From Flavobacterium sp. IB48 (GTDB lineage Bacteria > Bacteroidota > Bacteroidia > Flavobacteriales > Flavobacteriaceae): DNA of 64,000 bases. Position 1 is the first letter of the stretch; each line of letters begins with the position of its first letter. Below are positions 34,265 to 42,903 of the stretch, piece after piece. Where the stretch lies: contig NZ_JAEFCA010000003.1 in assembly GCF_016405855.1 (NCBI RefSeq), positions 554,253 to 618,252 of the forward strand. Reading direction: 5' to 3'. The position numbers and the translations under genes are program-made. Below the pieces are notes generated by a model. The model worked only from the letters and a program-made list of their open reading frames with translations. It made no database searches and was not told the DNA's origin.

Positions 34265-35023
34265 TTATCTTGTAAAAACTAAATGATTTCCCTTAGAAAG
34301 ATTTGCGTCAAACTGATACCCTTCGTAATTAAAACCTTTTAAATCATCTATAGTTTCAGCATTAGTATCAATAATATAACGCACCATCATTCCCCTAGCC
34401 TTTTTGGCAAAGAAACTAATCATTTTTAGTTTTCCGTCTTTGTAATCTTTAAAATCTGGAGTAATTACAGGAACTTTCAGAGCTTTTACATCAACAGCCG
34501 AGAAATATTCATTACTGGCTAAATTCACAAATAATTCGCCTTTTTTCAATTCTTTGTTTAAAGCTTTTGTAACCGTTGGTTTCCAGAAATCATGTAAATT
34601 TTTAGATTCGCCAACGGGCATTTTAGTTCCCATTTCTAGACGGTAAGCTTGCATTAAATCAAGCGGTTTTAAAAGACCGTAAAGTCCAGATAAAATTCTT
34701 AATTTATCTTGCAGAACATCTAATTTTTCTAAGGGAATTGTATAAGCGTCTAAACCTGTATAAACATCTCCATCAAAAGTATAAACTGCAGGACGTGCAT
34801 TTTCTGGAGTGAAAGGTGTTTTCCAATCCTGATTACGTTTCCAATTTAAATCGGCTAATTTGTCTGAGATTGACATTAGTTCTGATAATTCAGAAGGCTT
34901 TTTTGTTTTTACTACTTTATGAACCACTCTTGCTTCTTTTAAGAATGAAGGTTCTGTATATTGAGATGTTGGTAATTCTTTTTCGAAATTCAATGATTTC
35001 GCTGGAGATATAACAATTTTCAT
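34265..35023 (-). CDS. yaaA: Peroxide stress protein YaaA
   Basis: A 252-residue cytoplasmic protein of the YaaA/DUF328 family, which in E. coli limits free iron and DNA damage during peroxide stress. Family signatures are the N-terminal ISPAKSLNFE, then LSELMSISDKLADLNWKRNQ, the central YTFDGDVYTGLDA and the RILSGLYGLLKPLDLMQAYR stretch, and the C-terminal FFAKKARGMMVRY. Monocistronic; upstream lies a repeat-rich spacer. Confidence 0.93.
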   Translation of the reverse strand: MKIVISPAKSLNFEKELPTSQYTEPSFLKEARVVHKVVKTKKPSELSELMSISDKLADLNWKRNQDWKTPFTPENARPAVYTFDGDVYTGLDAYTIPLEKLDVLQDKLRILSGLYGLLKPLDLMQAYRLEMGTKMPVGESKNLHDFWKPTVTKALNKELKKGELFVNLASNEYFSAVDVKALKVPVITPDFKDYKDGKLKMISFFAKKARGMMVRYIIDTNAETIDDLKGFNYEGYQFDANLSKGNHLVFTR

Positions 35024-35452
35024 GTGTGCTTTTTTCTATGATTCAAAAATACAAATTGAATTTCTAAAAACAGATTATCGCAATTGATTTGTTTTATTGG
35101 GGTATAGATTTTTTTCTGCCATGAATTGCACGAATTTCCACGAATTATTCTTTTGCGCAAATTGTTATATTTTTTTGCCACAGATTAAAATGATTTACAA
35201 AGATTTTCTTAATCTATTACTATTTTTTCTGCCACGAATTGCACAAATTTTCACTAATTAAAAATCTTTTTTAATCCTTTTAATCTGTGGCAGAAAAATA
35301 AATTCGTGGAAATTCGTGCAATTCGTGGCAACCATTCTCATTTTAATAAAATTCTGCACGACAAAATGTGAAATTGTTCAAAAAAGTGAGCTCTAGATTA
35401 TAATAGGCATTTTCTATGTTGTAAATTTGCATGCATTTCATTTCTTAGAAAT
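35024..35452. repeat. Repeat-rich spacer with GCCACGAATT-family palindromes
   Basis: At 35118-35330 several units of the dispersed family stand in line: TGCCATGAATTGCACGAATT, GCCACAGATTAAAATGATTT, GCCACGAATTGCACAAATTT, then the reverse forms TTTAATCTGTGGC and AATTCGTGCAATTCGTGGC. They can form a nested hairpin of about 200 bases. A -7 box TAAATTTG lies at about 35422-35429, 24 bases before the next gene. Confidence 0.65.
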
Positions 35453-36922
35453 TTGAAATTGCATTTTTACTCAATAATTAGTGAATTCGTGGCGATACAA
35501 ACAAACTATAAAACTGCTTTACAAAACAAAATCTTCGATATTATTTCGAAAGCTTCTCAGGAATTAAAAGTTGACTCTTATGTAATCGGCGGATTTGTTC
35601 GTGATTTGCTTTTAAACCGAGGTTCTAAAAAAGACATTGATGTTGTTGCAGTTGGAAGCGGCATCGAATTGGCGCTTAAAGTTTCAGAGTTACTTCCGAA
35701 CAAACCAAAAGTTCAGGTTTTTAAAACTTACGGAACTGCCATGCTTCGTTTTGAAGATACCGATATCGAGTTTGTAGGTGCACGAAAAGAATCTTATACT
35801 CGAGACAGTCGAAATCCAATTGTTGAAAATGGAACTTTGCAAGACGACCAAAATCGTCGTGATTTTACCATTAACGCATTGGCTTTATCATTAAACGAGA
35901 ATAATTTTGGAGATCTTTTAGATCCGTTTGACGGATTAACCGATTTAGAAAACAAAACGATCAAAACGCCTTTGGATCCAGATATTACATATTCTGATGA
36001 TCCTTTGCGAATGTTGCGTGCCATTCGTTTTGCAAATCAATTGAATTTTGAAATTGAAGAAAATTCACTAAATGCCATCACCAAAAATGCTGATCGCATC
36101 AAAATAATTTCTGGGGAGAGAATAGTTGATGAGTTAAACAAAATTCTCATGACCGATAAACCTTCAACAGGATTTTTACTTTTATACAAAACCGGACTTT
36201 TAGAACTAATCTTACCAGAATTAACAGCGTTGAATCAGGTAGAAGAAATTGAAGGCCATACACATAAAAATAATTTTTACCATACGTTGGAAGTTGTCGA
36301 TAATATTTGCCCAAACACAGATGATGTTTGGCTTCGCTGGTCGGCACTACTTCATGATATTGGAAAGGCACCAACAAAACGTTTCACTAAAAAACAAGGA
36401 TGGACTTTTCACGGTCATGAATTCTTAGGCGGAAAAATGGCTAAGAAAATCTTCGAACGTTTACATATGCCTTTAAACCATAAAATGAAATTCGTTCAGA
36501 AAATGGTTATTATGAGTTCGCGCCCGATTGTTTTGGCACAAGATATTGTAACCGACAGTGCTGTTCGCCGTTTGGTTTTTGATGCTGGCGAAGATGTAGA
36601 AAACTTAATGACTTTGTGCGAAGCGGATATCACAACCAAAAACCCATCGAAATTCAAGAAATATCATAAAAACTTTGAAATTGTCCGCAAGAAGATCGTT
36701 GAAGTAGAAGAGCGAGATCATGTACGTAATTTTCAACCACCAATTACGGGAGAAGAAATTATGGAAATATTCGACTTAAAACCTTCACGAGAAATCGGAA
36801 TTTTAAAAGAAGCGGTGAAAGAAGCTATTTTAGAAGGTGATATTCCGAATGAATATCAAGCTGCTTATGATTTTGTGATTAAACGAGCTGAAAAATTAGG
36901 CTTAAAAAAAGTTGAGAAATAA
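35453..36922 (+). CDS. cca: CCA tRNA nucleotidyltransferase with HD domain
   Basis: Adds or repairs the 3' CCA of tRNAs. The nucleotidyltransferase head is YVIGGFVRDLLLNRGSKKDI followed by DVV (GG and DxD motifs), with DDQNRRDFTINALALS and DDPLRMLRAIRFA downstream, then a C-terminal HD domain (LLHDIGKAPTKR and FHGHE). The start is uncertain: 35453 is TTG, and GTG at 35489 is another option; the conserved part begins around NYKTALQNKIFDII. It is 15 bp from ctaA, so the two could be cotranscribed. Confidence 0.9.
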   Translation: MKLHFYSIISEFVAIQTNYKTALQNKIFDIISKASQELKVDSYVIGGFVRDLLLNRGSKKDIDVVAVGSGIELALKVSELLPNKPKVQVFKTYGTAMLRFEDTDIEFVGARKESYTRDSRNPIVENGTLQDDQNRRDFTINALALSLNENNFGDLLDPFDGLTDLENKTIKTPLDPDITYSDDPLRMLRAIRFANQLNFEIEENSLNAITKNADRIKIISGERIVDELNKILMTDKPSTGFLLLYKTGLLELILPELTALNQVEEIEGHTHKNNFYHTLEVVDNICPNTDDVWLRWSALLHDIGKAPTKRFTKKQGWTFHGHEFLGGKMAKKIFERLHMPLNHKMKFVQKMVIMSSRPIVLAQDIVTDSAVRRLVFDAGEDVENLMTLCEADITTKNPSKFKKYHKNFEIVRKKIVEVEERDHVRNFQPPITGEEIMEIFDLKPSREIGILKEAVKEAILEGDIPNEYQAAYDFVIKRAEKLGLKKVEK

Positions 36923-36937
36923 GTATTATTTAATAAA

Positions 36938-37963
36938 ATGAAAAAAGAGAATAAATCTGTAATCATTTGGTTACTATCGGGCTGTGTTTTATTGTTTTTA
37001 ATGGTTGTCGTGGGCGGAATCACACGTTTAACTAATTCAGGTTTATCTATGACCGATTGGCATTTGGTAACCGATACCTTTCCACCTTTAACAGAAGCAA
37101 AATGGCAAGCTGCTTTTGACGAATATAAAAAGTTTCCTGAGTATCAGAAAATCAATATTCACAATGATTTTCAGTTAGCCGATTATAAATTCATCTATTT
37201 CTGGGAATGGTTTCACCGTTTTATCGGCCGTATTATTGGCTTGGTTTTCTTTGTACCGTTTGTTTACTTTTTAGCCAAAAAGAAATTAGATACTCCAACC
37301 ATCAAAAAATGTATCGTTCTTTTGGCAATGGGAGCTTTCCAAGGATTTTTAGGTTGGTTTATGGTAAGGAGCGGATTAATTGACAATCCCGATGTAAGCC
37401 ACTTTAGACTTTCTTTGCACTTAACTTTTGCTTTTATCACATTTGCATATACACTTTGGGTTGCGCTGGATTTGATTTATCCAGAAAGAAATATCAACAA
37501 GATTTTACCTCTTAGAAATATTGCGCGCTATGCTTTGGCAGCTCTTCTTATTCAGATTATTTACGGCGGATTTGTTGCTGGACTAAATGCCGGATTAATT
37601 CACAATCATTGGCCTTTAATGAGCGACGGAGAATTTATTCACGAATCGGTTTTTATTGAGCAGTCTTCTTTAATAAAAAACTTAATTGAAGGAAAAAGCG
37701 GTGTTCAGTTTGTACACAGAACTTTTGCTTATGTTGTCGTTGGTATTATTCTTTTCCTTTTCTTCAAAAGCAAAAAATACACACTTACTCATACTCAATC
37801 AAACGGAATCAAAACTTTAGTTGTTTTTGTTTTCATTCAGTTTTTATTGGGAGTTTTCACTTTATTATACAGTGTGCCTTTGGCTTTAGGATTAATTCAC
37901 CAAATTATGGCGTTTTTCCTTTTGAGTGCTATGACATATACTTTACACCGATTAAGCAAATAA
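36938..37963 (+). CDS. ctaA: Heme A synthase (COX15/CtaA)
   Basis: Oxidises the C8 methyl of haem O to give haem A for aa3-type oxidases. 341 residues with eight predicted membrane helices. Conserved haem-ligand histidines are seen in WEWFHRFIGR (about residue 92), FRLSLHLTFAF (about 160), VQFVHRTFAY and LGLIHQIMAF. The VVGGITRLTNSGLSMTDWH near the N-terminus is typical of the long proteobacterial/Bacteroidota type. Implies the organism has a haem-copper oxidase besides cytochrome bd. Confidence 0.94.
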   Translation: MKKENKSVIIWLLSGCVLLFLMVVVGGITRLTNSGLSMTDWHLVTDTFPPLTEAKWQAAFDEYKKFPEYQKINIHNDFQLADYKFIYFWEWFHRFIGRIIGLVFFVPFVYFLAKKKLDTPTIKKCIVLLAMGAFQGFLGWFMVRSGLIDNPDVSHFRLSLHLTFAFITFAYTLWVALDLIYPERNINKILPLRNIARYALAALLIQIIYGGFVAGLNAGLIHNHWPLMSDGEFIHESVFIEQSSLIKNLIEGKSGVQFVHRTFAYVVVGIILFLFFKSKKYTLTHTQSNGIKTLVVFVFIQFLLGVFTLLYSVPLALGLIHQIMAFFLLSAMTYTLHRLSK

Positions 37964-37990
37964 ATCGAAATATATTTAAACATAAAAAAG

Positions 37991-38018
37991 AAGCTGTCTC
38001 ACAAGGACAGCTTTTTTG
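37991..38018 (+). terminator. Intrinsic terminator after ctaA
   Basis: AAGCTGTC (37991-37998) pairs with GACAGCTT (38006-38013) and is followed by TTTTGTT, about 28 bases past the ctaA stop. Confidence 0.85.
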
Positions 38019-38059
38019 TTGGAAGGAATATTATTTTTAAAATTTATTTTATGTGCAAA

Positions 38060-38219
38060 ACCCCTGCGGGGTGAAATATTTATAGAATTACATTAAGACA
38101 AATAAAAAGAGCTCCGGAGGAGCGACATATATTTAGACTTTACAAAAATATGTCGCTCCTCCGGAGCTTTATGTTGTACACGTTTATCTTTTGCTATAAA
38201 TATTTCGCTTCTCTGAAGC
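38060..38219. repeat. Nested REP-like inverted repeat
   Basis: The inner hairpin has perfect 21-bp arms at 38110-38130 (AGCTCCGGAGGAGCGACATA then T) and 38148-38168. It is enclosed by a second pair GAAATATTTATAG (38073-38085) and CTATAAATATTTC (38194-38206). Flanking GC-rich bits CCCCTGCGGGG (38061-38071) and GCTTCTCTGAAGC (38207-38219) are small palindromes themselves. No coding potential. Confidence 0.85.
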
Positions 38220-38226
38220 TTAAAAA

Positions 38227-38254
38227 AAGCTATCCTTTTGAGATAGCCTTTTTA
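38227..38254. terminator. Bidirectional terminator between ctaA and lytTR operons
   Basis: GCTATC (38229-38234) pairs with GATAGC (38242-38247), with an A run on the left and a T run on the right, so it can end transcripts from either side. On the minus strand it follows the LytTR gene by about 70 bases. Confidence 0.7.
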
Positions 38255-38321
38255 TTATGATATCGATTTTAATCCGAAAAAATTAAAATCTGATGAATTT
38301 CTATTTTTATTATTTGGATTT

Positions 38322-39089
38322 TTATCCCAACCAAGCTTTAAAATCCTGCACTTTTTCTCGGCTTACAATTACCTCATCATCTTTATAAGTTGGCAGAATA
38401 ACTTTCAATCTCGAATTGGTATATACTTGAATTTCTTTGATTGCTTTTAACGGAACAATAAATTTTCTGCTTACGCGAAAGAAATCCTTTTTATCTAATT
38501 CCTGTTCCAGAATTTCTAAAGTCGAATCAATCAAATAATCTCGATTGTCGTAGGTATGAATATAAGTTCCTTTATTTTCGCTGAAAAAACATTCAATTTC
38601 TTCTGTAGTAATTACTTTTAAATGTTGTCCTATTTTAACCGTAAATCTCTTTTTATACGTTTTCTCAAAAGGATTTGAGAGCATTTGACGAATTTGCTCG
38701 AAATCTAACTGCATATTTGAAGATTCTGCCGTGGCTTTCGGAAGACGCGATTTATATTTTGAAACCGCCGTTTCGAGATCATCTTCGTCAATTGGTTTTA
38801 GAAGATAATCTATACTGTTTAATTTAAAAGCTTTTAAAGCGTACTCATCATAAGCTGTAGTAAAAATGATAGCGCTTTTGATATCTATTTTTTCAAAAAT
38901 CTCAAAAGATAAACCGTCTGAAAGCTGGATATCCAAAAAAATTAGATCTGGATGCGGATTATTTTCAAACCACTGAACCGATTCCTCAACAGAGTGAAGC
39001 ATTGTTTCTACGGTTACATCTAGCTTTTCAAGTTTTCTTTGCAGCAACCTCGCCGCTGGTTTTTCGTCTTCTATAATTAATGTGATCAT
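38322..39089 (-). CDS. LytTR family response regulator
   Basis: A 255-residue DNA-binding response regulator. The N-terminal receiver carries the acidic pocket IIEDEKPAA and the phosphoacceptor Asp53 in LIFLDIQLSDG, with the conserved KPI near residue 98. The C-terminal LytTR DNA-binding domain (about residues 145-253) includes FFSENKGTYIHTYDNRDYLI and FFRVSRKFIVPLKAIKEI. It lies at the end of an operon that begins with its likely partner, a LytS-type kinase, separated by four 2TM-domain genes. Target genes are unknown. Confidence 0.93.
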   Translation of the reverse strand: MITLIIEDEKPAARLLQRKLEKLDVTVETMLHSVEESVQWFENNPHPDLIFLDIQLSDGLSFEIFEKIDIKSAIIFTTAYDEYALKAFKLNSIDYLLKPIDEDDLETAVSKYKSRLPKATAESSNMQLDFEQIRQMLSNPFEKTYKKRFTVKIGQHLKVITTEEIECFFSENKGTYIHTYDNRDYLIDSTLEILEQELDKKDFFRVSRKFIVPLKAIKEIQVYTNSRLKVILPTYKDDEVIVSREKVQDFKAWLG

Positions 39090-39128
39090 TTACTATATTG
39101 TAAAAAATTGAAAAATATTAATTCAAAT

Positions 39129-39515
39129 TTACTCCCATTTATTTTTATTTGCGGCATCTTTTTCCATGTATTTTTGGATTTTTCTTTTCTCCCAATCAGA
39201 TCCAAAAAACCAGTCGGTACCAAAAACCGATAATGCGTGTGCTAATAGACCAATTCCCCAAAAAAACGCAGTTGAATAAGTATGCCATTCTGTTAAACCA
39301 CTTAAATCCATTACCAGTAGACCAGCAGATTTATCTCGAGTCAAACTTGATACAATGATAATAATATTTACAATGATGAAAATTTTCAAATGCGAGTAAA
39401 ATCTTTTAAGTCTTTTTACTCTTTTATAAGCAGCATTGTAATTTGGATCGTCTGCATACTCTCCAAAATGCTGTCTTGCGTAATCTTCATACATTTCTCT
39501 TCTAAAACGTCCCAT
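39129..39515 (-). CDS. 2TM domain protein, divergent copy
   Basis: A 128-residue membrane protein, the most divergent of the 2TM group here. It keeps the family order: an amphipathic start (NAAYKRVKRLKRFYSHLKIF), first membrane helix IIVNIIIIVSSL, a longer connector, second helix FFWGIGLLAHALSVF, and the terminal WEKRKIQKYMEKD. It is 39 bp before the LytTR gene. Function is unknown; association with LytS/LytTR suggests a signalling accessory role, which is inference. Confidence 0.83.
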   Translation of the reverse strand: MGRFRREMYEDYARQHFGEYADDPNYNAAYKRVKRLKRFYSHLKIFIIVNIIIIVSSLTRDKSAGLLVMDLSGLTEWHTYSTAFFWGIGLLAHALSVFGTDWFFGSDWEKRKIQKYMEKDAANKNKWE

Positions 39516-39528
39516 AACTATATTTTAA

Positions 39529-39834
39529 TTATTTCCACTTATTTTTATTCTGTTTTTCCTTCTCCATAAACTCTTTGATTTTTCTTTCTTCCCATTCTTT
39601 GCCCATTCCTGGAAAAACTTCAAAGACTTTTAATCCGTGAAAAACCACTCCTACTCCCCACCATAATAATGGCCAGAAAAACCATAGATATTGAGGCGAT
39701 GTATAAAGATTTATAAAAATCAAAATTGCGTTTACAAATATATAAGCAACTAGATTTCCATAAAATCCTTTTAAATTTTCAACTTTTTTTCTTGCCTGAA
39801 TATATCTTTCTTCTTCGCTTAAATTCGTTTCCAT
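39529..39834 (-). CDS. 2TM domain protein
   Basis: A 101-residue small membrane protein starting at 39834 (METNLSEEERYIQ), just clear of the preceding stop codon. Pattern: ARKKVENLKGFYGNLVAYIF, helix 1 with Asn, the PQYLWFFWPLLWWGVGVVFH turn and helix 2, then HGLKVFEV and the end WEERKIKEFMEKE. Close paralogue of its three neighbours and of the C-terminal domain of the kinase at 40470-41810. Confidence 0.85.
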   Translation of the reverse strand: METNLSEEERYIQARKKVENLKGFYGNLVAYIFVNAILIFINLYTSPQYLWFFWPLLWWGVGVVFHGLKVFEVFPGMGKEWEERKIKEFMEKEKQNKNKWK

Positions 39835-39836
39835 GA

Positions 39837-40166
39837 TTATTCCCATTTTTGCTTTTTATATTTTTTTTCTAAGATACTTCTCAATTTACGCTCTTCCCAT
39901 TCGTGCCCGAAAATTTTATACGAGGCAAACAAATCAATTGCAGAGCCTACTACAACAGCTGACCAAATAATTACAACAACCCAATTTAAATATCTAATTG
40001 GAAAAAATTGCAACGGAAGATCCGTATATTCTTTTAAAAGAAAAAGGATCATCGCAATGCCATAAACAAACAAGTGTTTGTAAAAATATTTTAACTGGAT
40101 CACTTTTTTGGTTGCCAAGTCTTTCAAGATGGCTTCTTCCCGATCGTTATTCAAATTTGTTTCCAT
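39837..40166 (-). CDS. 2TM domain protein
   Basis: A 109-residue two-helix membrane protein. It has the family plan (KKVIQLKYFYKHLFVYGI, helix 1, PIRYLNWVVVIIWSAVVVGS, and the end WEERKLRSILEKKYKKQKWE) but lacks the GWG/H-KVF core found in its closest paralogues (SAIDLFASYKIFGHEWEE instead). Its start overlaps the end of the upstream 2TM gene by 20 bases, showing tight translational coupling. Confidence 0.84.
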   Translation of the reverse strand: METNLNNDREEAILKDLATKKVIQLKYFYKHLFVYGIAMILFLLKEYTDLPLQFFPIRYLNWVVVIIWSAVVVGSAIDLFASYKIFGHEWEERKLRSILEKKYKKQKWE

Positions 40167-40470
40167 GATTACTTTCTAATCGTTGTTGGTTTTCTTTTTC
40201 TAGAATTTCTCTAATTTTTTTCTCTTCCCATTTCTTATTAAAAAAAGGCGGAAGACTAAAAACTTTCAGTCCGTGCAAGATTATTGCCATTCCCCAGCCC
40301 ATTACAGACCAAATCCACCAAAGGTATCCTGGAGAAGTCATATAATTTACAACAATCACAATTGGATTACATAAAACGTACACGGTCAAATGCTCATAAA
40401 ATCCTCTTATTTCTTTGACTCTTTTTTGAGCGTCATAATAACGATTTGCTTCTATGAAATCTTTTTCCAT
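40147..40470 (-). CDS. 2TM domain protein
   Basis: A 107-residue two-helix protein. The start is placed at 40470 (MEKDFIEANRYYDAQ), where its ATG overlaps the kinase stop as TAATG, a classical coupling arrangement. The conserved pattern is KRVKEIRGFYEHLTVYVL, SPGYLWWIWSVMGWGMAIIL, HGLKVFSL and WEEKKIREILEKE. Most similar to the C-terminal domain of the kinase, from which it may have arisen by duplication. Confidence 0.87.
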   Translation of the reverse strand: MEKDFIEANRYYDAQKRVKEIRGFYEHLTVYVLCNPIVIVVNYMTSPGYLWWIWSVMGWGMAIILHGLKVFSLPPFFNKKWEEKKIREILEKENQQRLESNHGNKFE

Positions 40471-41810
40471 TATTTCCACGTTTTTTGCTTGTTATCTTTC
40501 TCTAAAATCTCTCGAATCTTTCTTTCTTCCCAATCAGAACTGTATCCAAAAACTTTAAAAGCATGCATGGCAACTCCAAATCCCCAGCCTAAAGCCGAAA
40601 ACCAAAACCATTGAAATCCTGGTGAAAATTTTAGATTGATAAAAACCAAGAACGGAATCACACAGCAATACGAAATTATATTTCCGTAAAATCCTTTTAG
40701 TTCTTCTACACGTTTTTTGGCTCTATAATAAGCTTTTGCTTCGTCGGTATATTCTGCACTCATTTCCATAACTGCAATTTGTTTGGTTAAAATTGGAATC
40801 CTAACGGTGAAATTCTTTCCATCTTCTTCAATCTTCACTTTTCTATCCGTTATAATTCCGTATCTGTTTACAATATTCTGCAATCCGACACCTTGCCTGT
40901 CTTGCAAAACTTCTTTTTTCTGAAGATCATTCTGAATAGCCAGATAATCTTTATCAATAAAAATTCTAATATGAAGCGGTTTTTGCTCACTCACCACATT
41001 GTGCTTTACAGTATTCTCTAGCAAAAGCTGTAAAGAAAGCGGCACCACTTTGGCTTCTGGATTGATGTTTTCTGTTGGCAATTCGTAAAACAAACTATTT
41101 TCGAAACGCATTTTCAGAAGATTCATATAGGTTTTTGCAAACGACAACTCGTCTTCAACCGAAACCAATTCTTTGTCTTTCTGTTCTAAAACATATCGAT
41201 AAATTTTAGATAATGAAGTAGTAAAACGCTGTGCATTATCTGGATTTTCCTCTATTAAAGAACTAAGAACATTTAAGCTGTTAAAAAGAAAATGCGGGTC
41301 GATCTGGTTTTTTAAGCTTTCAAATTTGGCATTTGCTGTTCCCGCAATAATCTTTTGTTGTGTTACTTTGTTTTCCTGATAGAGTTTATAAAAATTAAGT
41401 CCGTGAAAAAACAGTAGAACAATAAAAGTCATTACTGCAGATTCTATATAATTTTCAGCCTTTTCATTTGCTAAAAAACCAATAATTGTCTTATTCTCGA
41501 TTATTACACTTGTAAACAAACGCAATACTCCAATTACGATCATCGACACTAAAAAAGAACTTGCAAAACCAATTAAAATTCTCTTTACTGAATATGGATT
41601 TTCTCTGAATACTCTATCTAAAAAATCAAAAAGAACGACATTTACGATATATAAAACCACACTGTAAAGCATGCAGTACAAGAAATAAATGTAAAGATTC
41701 TTGTTAAAGACTGCTGTTCCTAAAGAAGCAAACCGAATTAGAAAAGAGAACAAAAATACTATTCCTCCAACTAAGCATGCTTTTAACAAATTAGGTTTTA
41801 ATATCATCAT
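40470..41810 (-). CDS. LytS-type sensor histidine kinase fused to a C-terminal 2TM domain
   Basis: A 446-residue membrane kinase with about four N-terminal helices (residues 10-140). The LytS-type His_kinase core has the phosphoacceptor His173 in DPHFLFNSLN, the N box LLLENTVKHN (Asn266) and the G box GVGLQNI (about 307-313). Instead of ending near 343, the frame runs on into a full 2TM domain (about 355-446, YYRAKKRVEELKGFYGN to WEERKIREILEKD) equal to the separate neighbours. It should phosphorylate the LytTR regulator encoded four genes downstream. It follows a TPR-like gene by 15 bp. Confidence 0.92.
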   Translation of the reverse strand: MMILKPNLLKACLVGGIVFLFSFLIRFASLGTAVFNKNLYIYFLYCMLYSVVLYIVNVVLFDFLDRVFRENPYSVKRILIGFASSFLVSMIVIGVLRLFTSVIIENKTIIGFLANEKAENYIESAVMTFIVLLFFHGLNFYKLYQENKVTQQKIIAGTANAKFESLKNQIDPHFLFNSLNVLSSLIEENPDNAQRFTTSLSKIYRYVLEQKDKELVSVEDELSFAKTYMNLLKMRFENSLFYELPTENINPEAKVVPLSLQLLLENTVKHNVVSEQKPLHIRIFIDKDYLAIQNDLQKKEVLQDRQGVGLQNIVNRYGIITDRKVKIEEDGKNFTVRIPILTKQIAVMEMSAEYTDEAKAYYRAKKRVEELKGFYGNIISYCCVIPFLVFINLKFSPGFQWFWFSALGWGFGVAMHAFKVFGYSSDWEERKIREILEKDNKQKTWK

Positions 41811-41825
41811 ATTTATAATACTGAA

Positions 41826-42446
41826 TTATTTACAAGTTTTTTGAATTTCTAAAGCTCTATCTAATCCCCATTTTGGAGAATAAGGTGTTGCTGGTTTAAA
41901 AGTATTAAAAAGTTCAATAGATTTATCAACTTGCGCGCATAAAGGTTTTGTATCTACTCCTGTCCATTTTGCACCACCTAATTGATAATCGGCTTCACCA
42001 AAAACCGCTCTCGGATTGGTAGGATCCAGCGCTTTTGCTTTCGCGTAAGCTTCCATTACTTTGCCAGAATATTTCATTCCGTTTGTCATCGGGTCAGCCA
42101 CAACGTATCCTGTATAAATTAAGGCTTGCATAACATACAATTCTGAATTGGCTTGATCTTTTATCATTTCAAGATCTAAGGCGTCTTGCGCTTTTGTCAA
42201 TAACAAATCGATTTTTGTTTTGTCTTTTTCTGTAAAAACAGCTGTCGCATTGATCATAGCAATATAATAATTTGGCAAATAGCTATTTTTTTCTGCCGCA
42301 GCAATTCTTTCGAATAAAGCCGAAGCTTCAGCATTTTTCCCTTCTTTCCAAAGTCCGAATGCTTTGTTCATTCCTTGTTCAAATTGTGTTTGAGCTGAAC
42401 TTATTACTGCTACAAATAATGCAATTAAAGTGATGATTTTTTTCAT
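41826..42446 (-). CDS. Secreted TPR-like protein
   Basis: A 206-residue exported protein with signal peptide (residues 1-19, ending SSAQ). The mature part is all-helical, with TPR-like segments (MNKAFGLWKEGKNAEASALF, then YAKAKALDPTNPRAVFGEAD). It likely resides in the periplasm and is encoded just ahead of the LytS-2TM kinase. A ligand-sensing or protein-binding role for the kinase is possible but not shown. Confidence 0.8.
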   Translation of the reverse strand: MKKIITLIALFVAVISSAQTQFEQGMNKAFGLWKEGKNAEASALFERIAAAEKNSYLPNYYIAMINATAVFTEKDKTKIDLLLTKAQDALDLEMIKDQANSELYVMQALIYTGYVVADPMTNGMKYSGKVMEAYAKAKALDPTNPRAVFGEADYQLGGAKWTGVDTKPLCAQVDKSIELFNTFKPATPYSPKWGLDRALEIQKTCK

Positions 42447-42495
42447 TTTATAAGTTATTAATGGTTTGTTTATATGGATTAGTTATTTGTTTTAT

Positions 42496-42903
42496 TTAGA
42501 ATACAATTTCAATTTTTGAATCTTTGCTGACATTAAATTTAGCATCTTGATATGATGGAGGTCCCATAAATCCTTTTGCATTGTTTGAAGCTGCATATTC
42601 TTCTGATGGAGCTCCCATTGCATTTCTGTCAAGCTTTCCGTTGCTATTTTCATCATGATACGTTGAGATTGCATATTCTCCCGCTGGAAGATCATCAAAA
42701 GTTACAACCGCTTTATTGTCTTTAATTTCGGAAGCCAAACTTTTGTAAGTTGTTTTAAGGAAAGTTCCGTCTGAATTATATAATCCTACTTTCACGATTC
42801 CTATGTCATTTTTCAAACCTGAAACGGCAACAGTTAATTTTACATTTTGAGCAGACATTAAGCTGCAGATAAATAAAATAGTTATTGTAATAATTTTGGT
42901 CAT
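42496..42903 (-). CDS. DUF2141 domain secreted protein
   Basis: A 135-residue exported protein with signal peptide (residues 1-19, ending LMSAQ). The mature part is the DUF2141 beta-sandwich: VSGLKNDIGIVKVGLYNSDG, then AVVTFDDLPAGEYAISTYHDE, NSNGKLDRNAMGAPSEEYAA and the end MGPPSYQDAKFNVS. Function of the family is unknown. First gene of the apparent kinase operon, 49 bp before the TPR-like gene. Confidence 0.88.
   Translation of the reverse strand: MTKIITITILFICSLMSAQNVKLTVAVSGLKNDIGIVKVGLYNSDGTFLKTTYKSLASEIKDNKAVVTFDDLPAGEYAISTYHDENSNGKLDRNAMGAPSEEYAASNNAKGFMGPPSYQDAKFNVSKDSKIEIVF

Noticed and set aside
35453..35488. First 12 codons of the CCA enzyme as certain coding sequence
   Set aside because: The start at TTG 35453 is not supported by family similarity; it is kept only as the longest option, with GTG 35489 equally possible.
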